Shown here piece by piece: positions 55,001 through 64,000 of a stretch of DNA of 64,000 nt. This DNA is from Tissierella pigra (lineage in GTDB: Bacteria; Bacillota; Clostridia; Tissierellales; Tissierellaceae). The first letter of the stretch is position 1. Each line of letters opens with the position of its first letter. The notes beneath the pieces were generated by a model. That model was not told the origin of the DNA. It saw only the letters and a program-made list of their open reading frames with translations, and did not search any database. Made by a program: the position numbers and the translations under genes. The stretch spans positions 121,835 through 185,834 of the forward strand of contig NZ_VUNQ01000002.1 in assembly GCF_009695605.1 (NCBI RefSeq), read 5' to 3'.

Positions 55001-57300
55001 ACTTCTCCTGAAGAATTAGCAAATATAATTCCTTCTTGATTTACTGTAGCAATAGAATCATTTTCAGATTCCCATATAATATTTTTATTACTTGCATTGT
55101 CTGGAATAACTCTAGCAAATAATTTCATACTATTACCTACAAATAATGTAGCTTCTTTTCTATCTAGCTCAATATTTATTACATTTACAGTCTCTTGTTG
55201 TACATTTAATGTATAAGGATTTTTCTCTGTTCCTTTTCCAGATTTAATCATACTATTGCTGGATAAATTTATAGCAGGTCTTACCCCTGTCCTTCCATCA
55301 CAAGCTATATTTTGATATAATCCCTCTTCATAATTGTCTGTAGTACGAATATTATAACTATCAAATGTTATGGGAGTTCTTAGCCAACTATACCAGTAAT
55401 ACTCTGGTGCTAATCCTAGTTGCCCATATTCATTATTATATACAGCTTCATTTGTAGGCCCTGCCTTAGCATATTTATAATCTAATTTCATATTTCTCCA
55501 TATATAATCATTTACTTCCTTTACAGATAATAAAAACACCTTATCTTCAACTATAGTATAATAAGCATTATCATAATTTCCTACAGTATTATATCCTTCC
55601 TTAAATTCATGAAAATCCCACATAAATGGTGTTAATGTGGAGAACTTATGGTTCTCTACACCACCTTCAAGTACTCCTTCAACAGCATCTACTTCTGGAA
55701 GAAGTACCTTTGCTTTGCTATTTAATATTAAACTTCTCTCTTCTTCTGAGAAGTTTCCATTAGCTAGAAAACCTTTTTCATCATCATAGGCATTATATAA
55801 TACATTTTCCTTAGTTGGAATATTATATTTATAGTCCACCTTCATATCTGCAGAATTTAACCATTGTCTAAGGGTAGATGTTTGCCATAGGTTACTACCA
55901 TATTGTTTTCTACTATTCCAAAGATCATCCCTTCCAACGGTATTTTCACCTTTGGCATCAAATGCTTTTAAAGTTAAAATTTTATCTGCAATTAGCATTG
56001 GACTGCCATCTTCATTAATATTTATTACTCTCCATAATATTGGTTTATTATAATATTTACCAAATTCAATATAATCTCCTATCTTTATACCGTTTTCCGT
56101 ACTTTCTGGAGTCACTACAATGCTTATATATTTCGATATATTTCCATCTATAGTAGTAACCTTTAGACTAGCCCTACCGCTATTCTGTGCTATTACATTC
56201 CCATTTCTGTCTACTTCAACTATATTATTATTACTTGATTCCCAAACAACTCTTTGGTCTGTTGCATAGAAAGGTTCTATATAAGTGTTTATTTCTATCA
56301 TCTCACCTATTCTCATGGTAATACTAGTAGGGTCTACTATTAAATTCTTTACTCTATTATCTTTAATATTTATTCTATAAGGAATTTCCTTAGTTCCATT
56401 TCCAGTACCAATATCTACTATCCTTAAAGCAATTGCTGGTCTTACTCCTCCTAATCCATCTGCATCTAAAGAGTAAGTAAAATCATCATTACCTTCTGTA
56501 TTATTTTTCCAATACCAATAATATTTATTAGGACTTAATGACCTAGTAGGAGGAATAGTACCTGGTTCATATGGCATTGATTGTGTAGAGTATATAGTCT
56601 GTATTCTAGGATAAGCCTTGTTGTATTGTCCTAGCTTTTCTTTATTATTTAATATATACTCTTGAATATCATCATCTGATAATAAGAACACTTTATCTGC
56701 TGCATCTTCGTGAATAATTATATTATTTAGAACTTTGTTAGTTCTAGGCTTTAGCATTCCTCTTTCTTCCTCAGTAAAGTTCCCCTCAGCTAAAAATCCT
56801 TTTTCATGACCATAAGAATTTGTACTAACAACTGGATCTATTGGAGCCTTACCATGATAGTTTACAACTTCATCTGATGAATTAAGCCATTTCCTTAAGG
56901 GTGACTTTTCCCAGACACTATCTTCCCCTCCCTCCCTAGGCCTATTTCCAAATTTATCATAGGGTTCTTCATAGGTGCAAAAGGATTTTAGAGTTAGTAT
57001 TTTATCTGATAATAAGATAGGGCTCCCTTCTTCGTCAATATGAATAATTCTCCATAATATAGGCTCACCTTCATATTTACCAAATTCTATATAGTCTCCT
57101 ATATTAACTTGAGATTCCATGAGAACTTGTTCACTTTCTTTTTCTTCATCATCAGGTAAAGTAGTAGAGATATTAACATCTTCTTCAAAGATATAAGTAT
57201 TATCCACTCCTAATGAAATATAGGGTTGAAGAAATAAAATCATCGTTATTACTATTAAAGCTAATAATCTTTTTTTCTCTAACCTTAGTTTCACTTTCAT
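52042..57300 (-). CDS. Giant exported protein: DUF6273 and Big_2 domains, 12-repeat beta-propeller, SbsA-like end
   Basis: 1752 residues. A signal peptide ends near residue 32. Two DUF6273-like domains begin with nearly the same phrase (GDYIEFGKYEGEPILWRI and GDYIEFGKYYNKPILWRV) and end in GVRPAI. Each is followed by a bacterial Ig-like Big_2 domain (VVWESSNNNIVEVDRNGNVI; IIWESENDSIATVNQEGIIF). The middle holds at least twelve copies of a S-x-D-G-x-x-W unit (SEDGKHWENI, TSLDGINWTKI, TTDGINWTTE and so on), as in BNR/Asp-box beta-propellers. A third Big_2 domain, a helical FIVAR-like segment (ENYTEESWTVLQEALIYAKS) and an SbsA-like Ig domain end the protein. It is probably a cell-surface adhesin or structural protein; no enzyme site is recognised. 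The next gene upstream is another giant protein. Confidence 0.8.
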   Translation of the reverse strand: MKVKLRLEKKRLLALIVITMILFLQPYISLGVDNTYIFEEDVNISTTLPDDEEKESEQVLMESQVNIGDYIEFGKYEGEPILWRIIHIDEEGSPILLSDKILTLKSFCTYEEPYDKFGNRPREGGEDSVWEKSPLRKWLNSSDEVVNYHGKAPIDPVVSTNSYGHEKGFLAEGNFTEEERGMLKPRTNKVLNNIIIHEDAADKVFLLSDDDIQEYILNNKEKLGQYNKAYPRIQTIYSTQSMPYEPGTIPPTRSLSPNKYYWYWKNNTEGNDDFTYSLDADGLGGVRPAIALRIVDIGTGNGTKEIPYRINIKDNRVKNLIVDPTSITMRIGEMIEINTYIEPFYATDQRVVWESSNNNIVEVDRNGNVIAQNSGRASLKVTTIDGNISKYISIVVTPESTENGIKIGDYIEFGKYYNKPILWRVININEDGSPMLIADKILTLKAFDAKGENTVGRDDLWNSRKQYGSNLWQTSTLRQWLNSADMKVDYKYNIPTKENVLYNAYDDEKGFLANGNFSEEERSLILNSKAKVLLPEVDAVEGVLEGGVENHKFSTLTPFMWDFHEFKEGYNTVGNYDNAYYTIVEDKVFLLSVKEVNDYIWRNMKLDYKYAKAGPTNEAVYNNEYGQLGLAPEYYWYSWLRTPITFDSYNIRTTDNYEEGLYQNIACDGRTGVRPAINLSSNSMIKSGKGTEKNPYTLNVQQETVNVINIELDRKEATLFVGNSMKLFARVIPDNASNKNIIWESENDSIATVNQEGIIFANSSGEVTVIATTEDGGYSDYIKIIVKETNNLKAKAYVNNDNKNIALEKIVSNGNSYVGIGSGEMLYSEDGKHWENIFLSNPERVGDIVWDGDKYVTLGEDFSIFTSLDGINWTKIHNISYLLDQGPGIYVIQYHLLYDKGIYVTIMNGIVFTSKDLINWESVYEAGWEIEYKGEVIRCSRSIENIFFDGETIFIIVGFSPIDDPRNRSITAIISSKDGSNWSTWLCDEEFKDLGSVEIQNITKDNEKFIAYGNMNKIYISYDGFTWEPKKLGFDSQDDRIFNPSENLIVSEILYNNNMYYGVMDGFLLFSDDGFHWKLDSKSLQAKDLYFGGVYPMADGRILLYSNYNLMGSFETNYLGNFYYKESENEDYIPIRRGKSQGENFIAYGNGIYLILNRFGDVFTSVDGLKWIQQPSIKGLSRYYLDELTFLDGKFMILESGSLRYRYSTDGITWNIAYLPEIKVDEKYKAYPIVNPSETPNGFILKENELIAYMSYYPYIWRTTDGINWTTELIRDEIAKEYSYIRYTDGLYLGQNHNDKIVISKDLKEWIGVSDFPIINSAYNIIGFVGGNNKYVSIFAESYQDRRFVGKYAISDNGIDWELKGLDLEELYGVYLSEEEFSVLKKTIMFEDIQWNGERFIGIVRYRVSPSSFSPWVRDIVTSTDGNLWESHYVDIRDNRTLNPPQVDDNPKSVLTDDKFIFVDNNNVIINIMFEEREFADINVSKVELETKSLTLKVGEKEALGFRIYPWNATNKNVIWKSSNENIALVDKEGIVTGVSAGESIITIITEDGNFSDSCIINILTDEQENSAREELINFINYMEYLRSENYTEESWTVLQEALIYAKSIIDNDKAMEIDIVEAFIKLIEAWEGLEIVENLPEIPNVDVEDWHIELFKKPFEEININFSHPVDLNLVNEYIFVSKFSDGREKLQGIYIEADQDSETIKVFPPNHGYDPGVYYLFINKDLSQANNPTKKLKKTIRMKFLIETTE

Positions 57301-57328
57301 TATACTCCCCCATTTCTTAATATAATCT

Positions 57329-57355
57329 AAACCACGAGGGGTTGCCTCGTGGTTT
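57329..57355. terminator. Terminator after the 1989-residue surface protein
   Basis: An 11-bp perfect stem (57329-57339 with 57345-57355; AAACCACGAGG) with a 5-base loop. It lies just upstream of the next giant gene, which therefore probably has its own promoter or depends on read-through. Confidence 0.8.
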
Positions 57356-57359
57356 TAAA

Positions 57360-60300
57360 TTATTTTACAGTAAACTTCATATTTATACCTTGAGTTAATG
57401 ATTTACCATCTATTGATTTTACTGTGTTCCTTATAACTATTGTGTAAGTCTTTCCTTTAGTAAATGTTCCTTTATTATCTAATATAATATTATTTCCATC
57501 TACTCTAGGGTTTATAAAAGCTAATTTATTTCCATTTTCATCCATTATATAGACATTATTAAGATTTACAGAGTTAGAATCAACTTCTTTGTTAAACTCT
57601 ATTGTCCATGAATGGTCTTCTGTTGGTGCTTGTTTTTGTTCCATTCCTATATACTCTTCCATAGTACTCTTTAAACCTATATTTACATCATCTCTTGGTG
57701 GTGGTATAACTATATCTTTATCATTTCCTGCTATTGCCGTTTCATATCCAGCTTTTTCTATAATAACTCTATATATACCTTCTCCTACCATCCAACCATA
57801 TTTACCTTCATCATCAGTTTTCTGTGGATTTATTTGTCCATATAGTTCTGCATCCCAGAATTCCCAAGAACTTCCGTTCCACTTTTCTAGAGTTGCTGTA
57901 GCCCCTTCTATTCTATCTCCAGTATTTATATCATAAACATATCCACTAGGGTCTATTAAGATGATTACTTCTCCAACTACAAATTCATATTCCAAATCAC
58001 CAATAGTTATTCTCATCTTTATTTGCTTAACTCCTGAACCTGACCAGCCTGTTAGATTAGCTTTCCATCTACCATTTGAATAGGTAGCCTCATATTGTTT
58101 GTCTGCAAATAAGAATTCAGCTTTCATTCCATCTAAATATTTATTTAATTCTACATCTATGGCTATATCTTTACCTCTTAAACTCATATCTACCCATGCC
58201 GAAAATGCTGGTACACCTATTTCATGGTTCATACCTACTTCATTTCCACCTGGAGTAATTACTTTAATATCTTTAACTTGTACTCCGTTTATTGGGTCTA
58301 CTTTTACATCTACAGTTGTAGAATTAGCAATATTACCATTTTTCTCTGCCCTTGCAAACAACTGATATTCTCCTTCTGGTAAATCTACTATATCTGCATT
58401 ATACCATTTACCGGTTACCTTACCTACTGCCATAAGATTATTTGTATTTCTATCTATAATAGATACAGTAGAACCTTCAGTTGCTTCTCCATAGACTTTA
58501 AAATTACCATCTGCTACTAAACCTGGAGCATTTATAGTTACATCAATTAGATCTAATTCTGCAAACCCTATTGAATATTCTGTTCCTCCAATAGTGATTT
58601 TTGCTGGAATAACTATTTTCTTATCTTTAAAATTATCAGTTACTTTTAGTGATAAAGTCATCTTTCCTGATTGTTGTGGTTCTAAATTAGTAAAGATTGA
58701 ATTTAGATTTCCTGCTACTACTTCTATACCAGTTGGCAAGTCTACCTTAACAGTTCCTGTAGCATTGGAGCTACCATTATTCTTATAATTTACGGTTAAA
58801 TTAAAATTCTTACCTATTTGTGTTATGGTTGCATCAGCTTTTATATTGTTTCCTTCACCATTAAAACTATTATTATAGTTTATTGCATTTAGAATAAAGT
58901 CTGTTTTTATTGCACCCTCTTTTAACTCTTGTTCACCAATAACAATATTTTTATTTTGACTTTCATGATTTTGTACCCAACCATGACCTATATTATATTC
59001 TCCTGCATTAAGTCTTAGTTCGTAGTTTCCGTTAGAATCTGTATAGGTAGTTTTCCAGTCAGACCATCCGTTAGCATAGATTTGTAAATTTGGTATTGGG
59101 TTTCCACTATTATCTTTAACAGTTCCATATACATTTACCTTGTTATAGAATACTATATTTTTTTCTATAATATCAGAACTAATCTTTTCAGCTATGGTTG
59201 TATAAAGAGGATGATTTGCTGTTAATTCAAATTCCTTTGAATTAGTTCCAGAAGTATTTTCATATACTTCTATTCTATAGTATCCATCTTCATTAGTATT
59301 ACCATAGAACTGTTGACCATTACCTGTTAAGATAATACTTGCATTAGAAACTGGATTAGTTCCTACAGTTGCTCTACCTGTAATTACTCTTATAACAGGA
59401 GTTTCAAAAGTTATTTCCATATCTTGAGTTAAGGATACATCCTTATAATCCCAATATCCATCACTATATAATCTTACTTCATAACTAAGATTATTTGGTA
59501 AAGAAAATACTATCTTACCTTCACTATCTGTATATCCTTGTCTATAAACATTTTCCCTGTAATTATAAACTGAAATGTTTTTATTCACTTGAGGATTTCC
59601 AGCTGTGTCTTTAACTAGTACTGTTAGATTTTTAGTTTCTACCTTAAATATATTTATATTTGTTTCTTTTGCTAAAGATTTATTTCCAGCAAAGTCTTCT
59701 AAATATACGACTATTTTATCTATTTCTTTATTTACTCTAAGAGATTTAGTATACTTATGGAGATCAGCTTTTCCACTATATTCCAAAGAAAATTTGTCTA
59801 CCTCTACTCCATTTAAATATAGCACTCCCTTAGCATTGACTCTTTCGTTTCCTAAGGCAGTTATATCTAATATATCACCTATATTTACCTTATCAACTTT
59901 ACTTACAGTTACCTCACTTAATACGGGAACTACTGTATCAAGTATTATGGTTTTAGATAATATTTCTGATTGATTACCTTTTTCGTCAGAGAATTGAACA
60001 TAAATTGTCTTTTCTCCATCTCCATCTGGTAAATCCCACCCCATCATATTTTGTATATTTAAAGCTTCTGCATTTATTAATTCTGCTTCATTATTAGCTA
60101 TTTTTATTAGAGTATATCCATCTGGATTTATACTTAAGTTTACAGCTTTCTTATTAGTATAATTCAAACCATTATTTACTGTAAATGATGGTCTTCTTAA
60201 TCCTGGATTATCTGAATCTGGATTTTTATAGTCTCTATAGCTTATATTGAAATATGACCTTCCAAACAACTCTCCATCTGAGTTTAATATAATTAAATCA

Positions 60301-63300
60301 TAAGTTCCCAATGGATAGTCTATAAATAATTCTGACGGAATTAGAATTCCTGTTTTGCCATGCTTTTCACCACTAACTAAGTCTACTGTTCCTATAAGTT
60401 CCTGTTCATCATGGGTAGCTCCCTTTAGGTAGAAATACCCCTTATAGCTTTCACCAGGATTTGTATTTGTAGCTTCAGTGAAGTTTGTCAATTGCATAAT
60501 CATATTATCATTTTCATATTTTAAACCACTACTAGTACCTGTTAGCACTGATCCCTTTGTAGCATAAAATCCCATATGATAGGAACTAGAATTTTCTGTA
60601 AGATCAATATCTCCATAATAAACATATAATTCATAATAAGCATCTTTTAATCTTTCATTGAACTTAATAGAAATATCCGTATTTTTAACCCCTGGAAATT
60701 TATTTTCTTCCCATTGACCTATTAACTCAGTGGAAGTATCTACTTTATTACCTTTTAAGTCATATACTTCAACCTTAACTTCTTGTGAATCAATGTTTAA
60801 AGTTCTATAAAGAGTTATTTGGCTTTCTTTAGAATAAGAAGATATATTTCTATCTATACGAAGTTTATCAATATACGGTTTAGAACTTATCTCTATTCCT
60901 CTGCGATATATAACTTGTCCATCATAAGCAACGACAATTTCAACTTTTCCTTCATCTAATAAATTTAGTTTTCCCATATAATTCGTCGTACTATATTCTT
61001 CCACTATAGTTAAAGTATCTGGCACTAAATAAGCTATTCTTTGACCTTCTGTGTTTTCTATAAAAACATCTAGCTTTGAAATATCCTTAAGATTCAATCC
61101 ATTTCTTAATGTAAAATCTATTTCTGTATTAAAAGGGATTATTTCATCATATAAAGCACCTTTTATTTCTATATCTCTAATATATGCCTTATTTATTACA
61201 AATACGGATAATCTACCATTATTGCTACCTTTTATCTCTGTTCCCCTGTATTTATAAATATAATAATACTCTCCTTCATTTAATGGCTCTAATATATTCA
61301 TCTTAAATCTAATCCAAGAATATCTGGTACTATAACTATAGCCATCAATCTCTGCCTGACCTACAACTTTTTCATCGATATCTACTAATAATATCTCTAT
61401 ATCCTCTAAGTTTTCAGGCACAAAATTCATTATATAAATTTCTCCATTGTAGGATTGCTGATCAAATGAAACCTTTTCAACATCCACATATCCTAACTCT
61501 GGTGAACCAGTAGGTTCTACTGCATCATCGTAGAAATAAAAATAAATATATCCGATATAATCATTGTAGCCATGATTTTCATCAGTTCTTTTATTATATA
61601 ATGTGATATTATAATTACCACGATTTATCCTACTATCAATATCTACAGACAGTTCTCTTGAATTAATATAATCTGCTGTATATTGTACTGCCTCCTCGCC
61701 TTCATACCTTACTTCTGCAATATAAAAATCATCATTAGAGAAGTTAATTCCATCTAGAATTATTTTTCCTTCATTGGCTTGAGTTAAGTTTGCTCCATAT
61801 ACTTGTATACCAGTAGTTGTAGAGATATTGGTATGACTTGTACGAACTACTAAATCCTCTGATCCCAAGTAAGTTAGTTTTACCTTATATTCTTCATAAT
61901 CCATTATCTGTTCATTTGATTCAACTTTCATAGTATATAGGATTTTAACATAATCACCCTCATTGTTTACATTCGTATAATGGGATTCTATACTACTTGC
62001 AATTATATTATCTCTATTATCTACTACTTCAAGTTTTAGTAAATCCTTTTTAGTAATATATTCTCCACTAACATTTAGTTTGAACTCTCTATCTCCTGCT
62101 AATAGATATTTATCTATTTCAACAGAATTAACTACAGGATATTTATCTACTAAATTTATTTCATCTTTGTATATTTCTCTGCCGTCTAAAGTCAATACTA
62201 GATTATGAATTCCTTTTGTAATTTCATCTGCTTTGAATAGTTGTATACTACCACTGTATAAATCATAATCTAAGTTATAAAAAGGTTTTTTATAATAGTT
62301 GTTTTTATATAAATATCTTTCATTACCAATTCTATCATTAGTTGTATATACTATATCCCCTCTACTATCTAATACCTTGACTTCTAATTTCCCACCTTTA
62401 CCTAGATTTCTTATATAAAGGCTTGGATCATGTTTGTCTATGATAATTTCATTATTGTCAATAATATCTTCCCATAATAATGTTATAGACACAGAATCTG
62501 TATTGAAACTGGAATCTGTTCCTTCTATAATAGCTTCCACCTCTATATTATTTTCTTCCACTTGGTTTTTTATTGGTTCCTTTATATTTTCAATAGGTTC
62601 TTCTTCAGAAGATTCTAGTATTTCTTCTAATCCTTCTATCATACTTAAATCATTATTCTCTTTTATCAATTCACCCATTTCAATAATTTCAGACTCTGGT
62701 TCTACTTGAAGATCTTCTTCAATTATTTCTTGGATTTCTTCAGGCACTTCAGTTGCTTCTGTCTTTTCGATGATATTATCTTTTTCTATTTGAATAATAT
62801 TCTCTAATGCACCTAAAGAATCTTTAGCCTCTAAAGATATACTATAATCTCCTGGAGTTATAGTCTCTGGAAAATATACTAAAATATATTTACTTCTAAT
62901 AGATTTACCATCTTCATAGTCATATTCATATTTTTCCACTATATCAGAAGAAATATGTTTCTCAACTCCATCACTTAGAGTTATAGTATAATCTATATCT
63001 TCTAATGTGTCAGTATTTTGTGCCACTAACTTTATAATTATAGGCACTCTACCTAATATAGGGTATCTCTGTTCAGATTCTATGTAAACCTTGACTAAAT
63101 CTCCCTTAAAATTATACTCTCCTACATAACTACTTCTTCTATCTGATTGTAAAGCAAATACACTATCAATAGTAGAATCGTTTTCACCATCTACTATTGG
63201 TAAGTAAAATATCTGTGCATCATCAAATTCAGGTCTTGTTGCATAAGCTATTTCACCTAATGGTGCAATAAAAGGCAAAACCAAACTAAATAAAATAAGC

Positions 63301-63329
63301 AATACCAAGATTTTATTTTTCTTTACCAT
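57360..63329 (-). CDS. Giant exported multi-domain surface protein with carboxypeptidase-regulatory-like and SbsA-like domains
   Basis: 1989 residues. The signal peptide ends near residue 31. A beta-sandwich region is followed by a Glu-rich, Pro/Ile-spaced acidic stretch (about 188-270) and a long array of Ig-like sandwiches. At least three carboxypeptidase-regulatory-like folds follow in the region of about 1250-1480 (VLVKDTAGNPQVNKNISVYN; RATVGTNPVSNASIILTGNG; GTVKDNSGNPIPNLQIYANG). Then come a CARDB-like unit (NNGSSNATGTVKVDLPTGIE), a further repeat (GYVYDINTGDRIEGATATLE) and a C-terminal SbsA-like Ig domain (WTIEFNKEVDSNSVNLNNVY). No enzyme site, SLH or sortase motif was seen. It is probably structural or adhesive at the surface, in series with the giant gene at 52042. 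Confidence 0.8.
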   Translation of the reverse strand: MVKKNKILVLLILFSLVLPFIAPLGEIAYATRPEFDDAQIFYLPIVDGENDSTIDSVFALQSDRRSSYVGEYNFKGDLVKVYIESEQRYPILGRVPIIIKLVAQNTDTLEDIDYTITLSDGVEKHISSDIVEKYEYDYEDGKSIRSKYILVYFPETITPGDYSISLEAKDSLGALENIIQIEKDNIIEKTEATEVPEEIQEIIEEDLQVEPESEIIEMGELIKENNDLSMIEGLEEILESSEEEPIENIKEPIKNQVEENNIEVEAIIEGTDSSFNTDSVSITLLWEDIIDNNEIIIDKHDPSLYIRNLGKGGKLEVKVLDSRGDIVYTTNDRIGNERYLYKNNYYKKPFYNLDYDLYSGSIQLFKADEITKGIHNLVLTLDGREIYKDEINLVDKYPVVNSVEIDKYLLAGDREFKLNVSGEYITKKDLLKLEVVDNRDNIIASSIESHYTNVNNEGDYVKILYTMKVESNEQIMDYEEYKVKLTYLGSEDLVVRTSHTNISTTTGIQVYGANLTQANEGKIILDGINFSNDDFYIAEVRYEGEEAVQYTADYINSRELSVDIDSRINRGNYNITLYNKRTDENHGYNDYIGYIYFYFYDDAVEPTGSPELGYVDVEKVSFDQQSYNGEIYIMNFVPENLEDIEILLVDIDEKVVGQAEIDGYSYSTRYSWIRFKMNILEPLNEGEYYYIYKYRGTEIKGSNNGRLSVFVINKAYIRDIEIKGALYDEIIPFNTEIDFTLRNGLNLKDISKLDVFIENTEGQRIAYLVPDTLTIVEEYSTTNYMGKLNLLDEGKVEIVVAYDGQVIYRRGIEISSKPYIDKLRIDRNISSYSKESQITLYRTLNIDSQEVKVEVYDLKGNKVDTSTELIGQWEENKFPGVKNTDISIKFNERLKDAYYELYVYYGDIDLTENSSSYHMGFYATKGSVLTGTSSGLKYENDNMIMQLTNFTEATNTNPGESYKGYFYLKGATHDEQELIGTVDLVSGEKHGKTGILIPSELFIDYPLGTYDLIILNSDGELFGRSYFNISYRDYKNPDSDNPGLRRPSFTVNNGLNYTNKKAVNLSINPDGYTLIKIANNEAELINAEALNIQNMMGWDLPDGDGEKTIYVQFSDEKGNQSEILSKTIILDTVVPVLSEVTVSKVDKVNIGDILDITALGNERVNAKGVLYLNGVEVDKFSLEYSGKADLHKYTKSLRVNKEIDKIVVYLEDFAGNKSLAKETNINIFKVETKNLTVLVKDTAGNPQVNKNISVYNYRENVYRQGYTDSEGKIVFSLPNNLSYEVRLYSDGYWDYKDVSLTQDMEITFETPVIRVITGRATVGTNPVSNASIILTGNGQQFYGNTNEDGYYRIEVYENTSGTNSKEFELTANHPLYTTIAEKISSDIIEKNIVFYNKVNVYGTVKDNSGNPIPNLQIYANGWSDWKTTYTDSNGNYELRLNAGEYNIGHGWVQNHESQNKNIVIGEQELKEGAIKTDFILNAINYNNSFNGEGNNIKADATITQIGKNFNLTVNYKNNGSSNATGTVKVDLPTGIEVVAGNLNSIFTNLEPQQSGKMTLSLKVTDNFKDKKIVIPAKITIGGTEYSIGFAELDLIDVTINAPGLVADGNFKVYGEATEGSTVSIIDRNTNNLMAVGKVTGKWYNADIVDLPEGEYQLFARAEKNGNIANSTTVDVKVDPINGVQVKDIKVITPGGNEVGMNHEIGVPAFSAWVDMSLRGKDIAIDVELNKYLDGMKAEFLFADKQYEATYSNGRWKANLTGWSGSGVKQIKMRITIGDLEYEFVVGEVIILIDPSGYVYDINTGDRIEGATATLEKWNGSSWEFWDAELYGQINPQKTDDEGKYGWMVGEGIYRVIIEKAGYETAIAGNDKDIVIPPPRDDVNIGLKSTMEEYIGMEQKQAPTEDHSWTIEFNKEVDSNSVNLNNVYIMDENGNKLAFINPRVDGNNIILDNKGTFTKGKTYTIVIRNTVKSIDGKSLTQGINMKFTVK

Positions 63330-63436
63330 ATCTTCTCCCCCTTAATAAAATTTATTATCCTATGCCATTACCATATATTTACATATAAAATCATTATAAC
63401 ATAATATTTAGAAATTAACAGTATATAAAAGAAAGG

Positions 63437-64000
63437 TGCTGTTTCAAAATAAATAACCCTTAATAAAACAAAAAGAGTTCAGAAAGTGATTGCTCTCTGA
63501 ACTCTTTTTTAGTATTATTTATCTGCTATGAATATACATACTAAAGTTAATCATAAAGCAAAAATCAAAAAAATACAACTAACTTTTAGTTTTGATTTGA
63601 CTAATAATTTTGATATGGATGATGAGGTTTTCCTGGTGCACAATATTATTGAGGAGATGAATTTAAAGTTTTTAGATAGTGCCTACTCTAATAAACATAA
63701 GAAATATTTGCAAATCAAAAATATAGTATTTGCTTATAGTAAAGGGAAGCGAAGATTAGAAGAACAAAAGAAATATGAAATGTTGAAAGAGTGACTTGAT
63801 AAGCTAAATATATATGAAAAACATTTGAATATACTTGGTGAAAGAAACAGCTATTCAAAAAAAGATAAAGATACAACTTTCATGAGATTAAAAGATGATC
63901 ATATGAAAAATGGTCAGTTAAAACCTGCTTACAATATTCAATGTGCAACGAATGGTGGGTATATTGTAGACATAGAGGGATTTAGTAATCCTACAGATGT
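63437..64000 (+). mobile_element. Left part of an IS1182-type insertion sequence, cut by the window edge
   Basis: The end GGTGCTGTTTCAAAATAAAT near 63436-63455 resembles the terminal inverted repeat of IS1182-group elements. A hairpin (63472-63484 with 63497-63509; GAGTTCAGA) follows, then the start of a transposase gene at 63528. The right end lies outside the window, so the element's full length and its target duplication cannot be checked. Confidence 0.65.
63528..64000 (+). pseudogene. Decayed IS1182-family transposase (internal deletion and in-frame stop)
   Basis: The frame opens MNIHTKVNHKAKIKKIQLTF and runs to LKFLDSAYSNK, the N-terminus of IS1182-type transposases. It then joins directly to HKKYLQIKNIVFAYSKGKRR, which belongs near the centre of the family protein. 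Several hundred bases of the DNA-binding and catalytic N-terminal region appear to be missing at about 63690-63700. A TGA at 63792-63794 then stops the frame. The same frame continues with the conserved [20 protein letters not shown] and YNIQ segment to the window edge. The element is therefore very probably inactive unless a trans-acting copy exists. Confidence 0.75.

Noticed and set aside
57589..57936. A 115-residue rightward open frame inside the 1989-residue gene and many similar antisense frames elsewhere
   Set aside because: They are mirrors of strongly supported genes on the other strand and lack start signals.
1..64000. CRISPR arrays, tRNA and rRNA genes, replication origin boxes, prophage genes
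   Set aside because: None could be supported; AT-rich intergenic runs alone are not evidence.

Overview
The window reads as chromosome of a low-GC, AT-rich Bacillota of the Clostridia/Tissierellia type. The grounds are strong AGGAGG ribosome binding sites, an SLH-type surface protein, the DUF1659/DUF2922/YvrJ cassette, lysine- and isoleucine-rich proteins, and no outer-membrane genes despite the presence of ADP-heptose genes. No rRNA, tRNA or CRISPR array was seen.

Layout. (1) 1-1324: the end of an oligopeptide ABC importer operon (two ATPases, the first cut by the window edge). (2) 1457-5963, leftward: a MurJ-type flippase, a PAS-GGDEF-EAL cyclic-di-GMP protein and an SLH-PrcB surface protein. 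(3) 6111-10679, leftward: a complete branched-chain amino acid importer (livK-H-M-G-F) behind a good sigma-A promoter. (4) 10941-21422: three chemoreceptors, an amidohydrolase, an exported 5'-nucleotidase with LysM, and a small rightward DUF1659-DUF2922-YvrJ cassette. The first chemoreceptor has an unusual lysine-rich nine-residue repeat at its N-terminus. (5) 21423-22812: a leader rich in inverted repeats, followed by a ComK-like regulator overlapping a small sigma factor. (6) 22911-29914: an MBOAT/SGNH acylation pair, an AlbA_2-type gene lying between two 21-bp direct repeats, a stalk-type exported protein, a polyprenol-kinase-like/DUF92 pair and a VanZ protein. (7) 30154-49790, leftward: a second MurJ followed upstream by a large surface-glycan locus. 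That locus encodes ADP-heptose synthesis (gmhA, gmhB, hldE), UDP-L-FucNAc synthesis (CapE/CapF/WecB), and a 4,6-dehydratase/aminotransferase/GNAT/phosphoglycosyl transferase set. It also holds glycosyltransferases, an O-antigen ligase/polymerase, an ATP-grasp and PLP enzyme pair, a Wzz-like protein, and a winged-helix/Rossmann fusion at the head of the main operon. (8) 49997-51950: a small membrane-anchored unknown and a homoserine-dehydrogenase-like SAF protein. (9) 52042-63329: two giant exported proteins (1752 and 1989 residues). (10) 63437-end: the left end of an IS1182-type element with a decayed transposase.

How it fits together. Much of the window concerns the cell surface: glycan precursors, lipid-carrier chemistry, flipping, polymerisation, O-acylation and large secreted proteins. 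Next to this are sensing and motility (three chemoreceptors, one EAL protein) and nutrient import. The most interesting items are the ComK-like/sigma pair with its structured leader, the 21-bp-repeat insertion carrying a single regulator-like gene, the repeat-tailed chemoreceptor, the ADP-heptose route in an apparent monoderm, and the winged-helix/Rossmann regulator with its own palindrome. All function calls come from reading the sequence and remembered family motifs; no database search was run.
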